Shown here: positions 6,432 to 7,791 of the stretch, in pieces
Layout of the letters: each line of letters starts with the position of its first letter
Position numbering within the stretch: the first letter of the stretch is position 1
NCBI GenBank assembly: GCA_016200125.1
Contig: JACQFK010000597.1
Span: 1 to 7,791 of the forward strand
Origin: Planctomycetota bacterium
GTDB lineage: Bacteria; Planctomycetota; MHYJ01; JACPRB01
DNA length: 7,791 nucleotides
Direction: 5' to 3'
Position numbers and translations under genes: made by a program
The notes under the pieces: generated by a model
The model's input: the letters and a program-made list of their open reading frames with translations, nothing else
What the model was told of the DNA's origin: nothing
Databases searched by the model: none

Positions 6432-6695
6432 CTACCTGCCGATCCGGAACAGGGCGATGATCAGCGTCACGGGGAGGAGCCCCGTGTCCAGGACGAGGGA
6501 GAAGGGGAAGTCGAAAATGCCGAGCGCGACGGACGTCGAGCTGGAGTTCTGCATCATCCCCGCGTCGTGCCGGACTCCGCCGTAGATGCGTTGTCCCCCG
6601 TCTCCCTGGGTCATGTCGCTGATCGTGCCGCAGCCGCCGCTCGACACCGCGAGCAGGACCAGGACCCCCAGGACCAGAGCTCTGCAAGTCTTCAT
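6432..6695 (-). CDS. Small YceK/YidQ-like lipoprotein
   Basis: An 87-residue product. It has a Sec/lipoprotein signal ([19 protein letters not shown]) and a Gly-Gly-Cys with the candidate lipidated Cys at residue 22. The lipobox is non-ideal: Ser rather than Leu at -3. The mature part starts CGTISDMT, then has RIYGGVRHD (36-44) and [18 protein letters not shown] (61-78). The pattern Cys-Gly-Thr/Ser-Ile, a Tyr-x-Gly-Val-Arg/Gln motif and a closing Asp-x-Pro-Phe-Ser-x-x-x-Asp-Thr-x-x-Leu-Pro is that of the YceK/YidQ (DUF1375) family of small lipoproteins of unknown function. The frame continues upstream to 7643, but that is antisense shadow of the thioredoxin-domain gene; the signal peptide sets the start. 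No clear Shine-Dalgarno precedes the ATG. It converges on the operon with 9 bases between stop codons and is divergent from the next gene. Confidence 0.78.
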   Translation of the reverse strand: MKTCRALVLGVLVLLAVSSGGCGTISDMTQGDGGQRIYGGVRHDAGMMQNSSSTSVALGIFDFPFSLVLDTGLLPVTLIIALFRIGR

Positions 6696-6776
6696 CTCGG
6701 GATGGTACCCGATCCGCAGCGATTTGCGGCGTGGAGTCTCTTGGTCGACCCGATCGCGTGTGATAGGATGGCCGCG
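6696..6776. promoter_or_regulatory. Divergent intergenic region with small inverted repeats
   Basis: This 81-base gap must hold promoters for the small lipoprotein (leftward) and the thioredoxin-domain protein (rightward). Three self-complementary elements are visible: TCGGG/CCCGA (6697-6701 with 6708-6712), CCGCA/TGCGG (6714-6718 with 6725-6729) and the 8-base palindrome GGTCGACC (6743-6750). The first two would fold in the leader of the leftward message if it starts far enough upstream. The palindrome overlaps the candidate -35 of the rightward gene and could be an operator half-site pair. None matches a regulator site that I recognise. Confidence 0.35.
6741..6769 (+). promoter_or_regulatory. 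Candidate promoter of the thioredoxin-domain gene
   Basis: TTGGTC (6741-6746) matches the TTG core of a -35 element. After a 17-base spacer comes TAGGAT (6764-6769), preceded by TGA to give an extended -10 (TGATAGGAT). Transcription would start at about 6776-6777, almost exactly at the ATG at 6777, so the message could be leaderless. The competing reading is that AGGA (6765-6768) is a Shine-Dalgarno sequence 8 bases from that ATG, served by a promoter further upstream. The two readings exclude each other. Confidence 0.4.

Positions 6777-7791
<1,015 letters not shown>

Overview
The window is very GC-rich and densely coding: six protein genes fill almost all of it, and no RNA gene, IS element, CRISPR array or tRNA was recognised. 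The gene content suggests a planctomycete (phylum Planctomycetota). The pointers are a PQQ-like propeller protein whose mature N-terminus carries the DWPQWRG signature, a SUMF1/FGE-fold lipoprotein with the FPFDEA...YGLPVE lead-in common in that phylum, and a transmembrane Ser/Thr kinase with a small helical N-terminal domain and a TPR array. This is inferred from family resemblance; Acidobacteriota or another GC-rich soil or groundwater lineage cannot be excluded.

Layout. (1) Positions 1-1203, minus strand: the first 401 residues of a polytopic membrane protein of the 'fused MFS/spermidine synthase' type, starting at TTG and running off the left edge. (2) Positions 1204-1318: divergent intergenic region with a GC-rich inverted repeat and a perfect TATAAT close to the kinase start. 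(3) Positions 1319-6422, plus strand: three genes joined by two 4-base ATGA stop/start overlaps. They encode a 957-residue membrane Ser/Thr kinase with TPRs, a secreted PQQ-like beta-propeller protein, and a SUMF1/FGE-fold lipoprotein. (4) Positions 6432-6695, minus strand: a small YceK/YidQ-like lipoprotein, convergent with the operon. (5) Positions 6696-6776: divergent promoter region. (6) Positions 6777-7791, plus strand: the N-terminal 338 residues of a YyaL/SPATA20-type protein with a thioredoxin-like domain and CHWC motif, running off the right edge.

How the genes may work together. The kinase has its catalytic domain on the cytoplasmic side and its C-terminal TPR array predicted outside the membrane. 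The two coupled downstream genes encode exported products, one with a Sec signal peptide and one with a lipobox. All three non-cytoplasmic parts would meet in the same compartment, which suggests one envelope sensing unit with TPR, propeller and FGE-fold modules as the reception side and the kinase as output. In related organisms such modules are often fused into one chain; here they are separate, translationally coupled genes. The flanking genes share no clear pathway with this unit.
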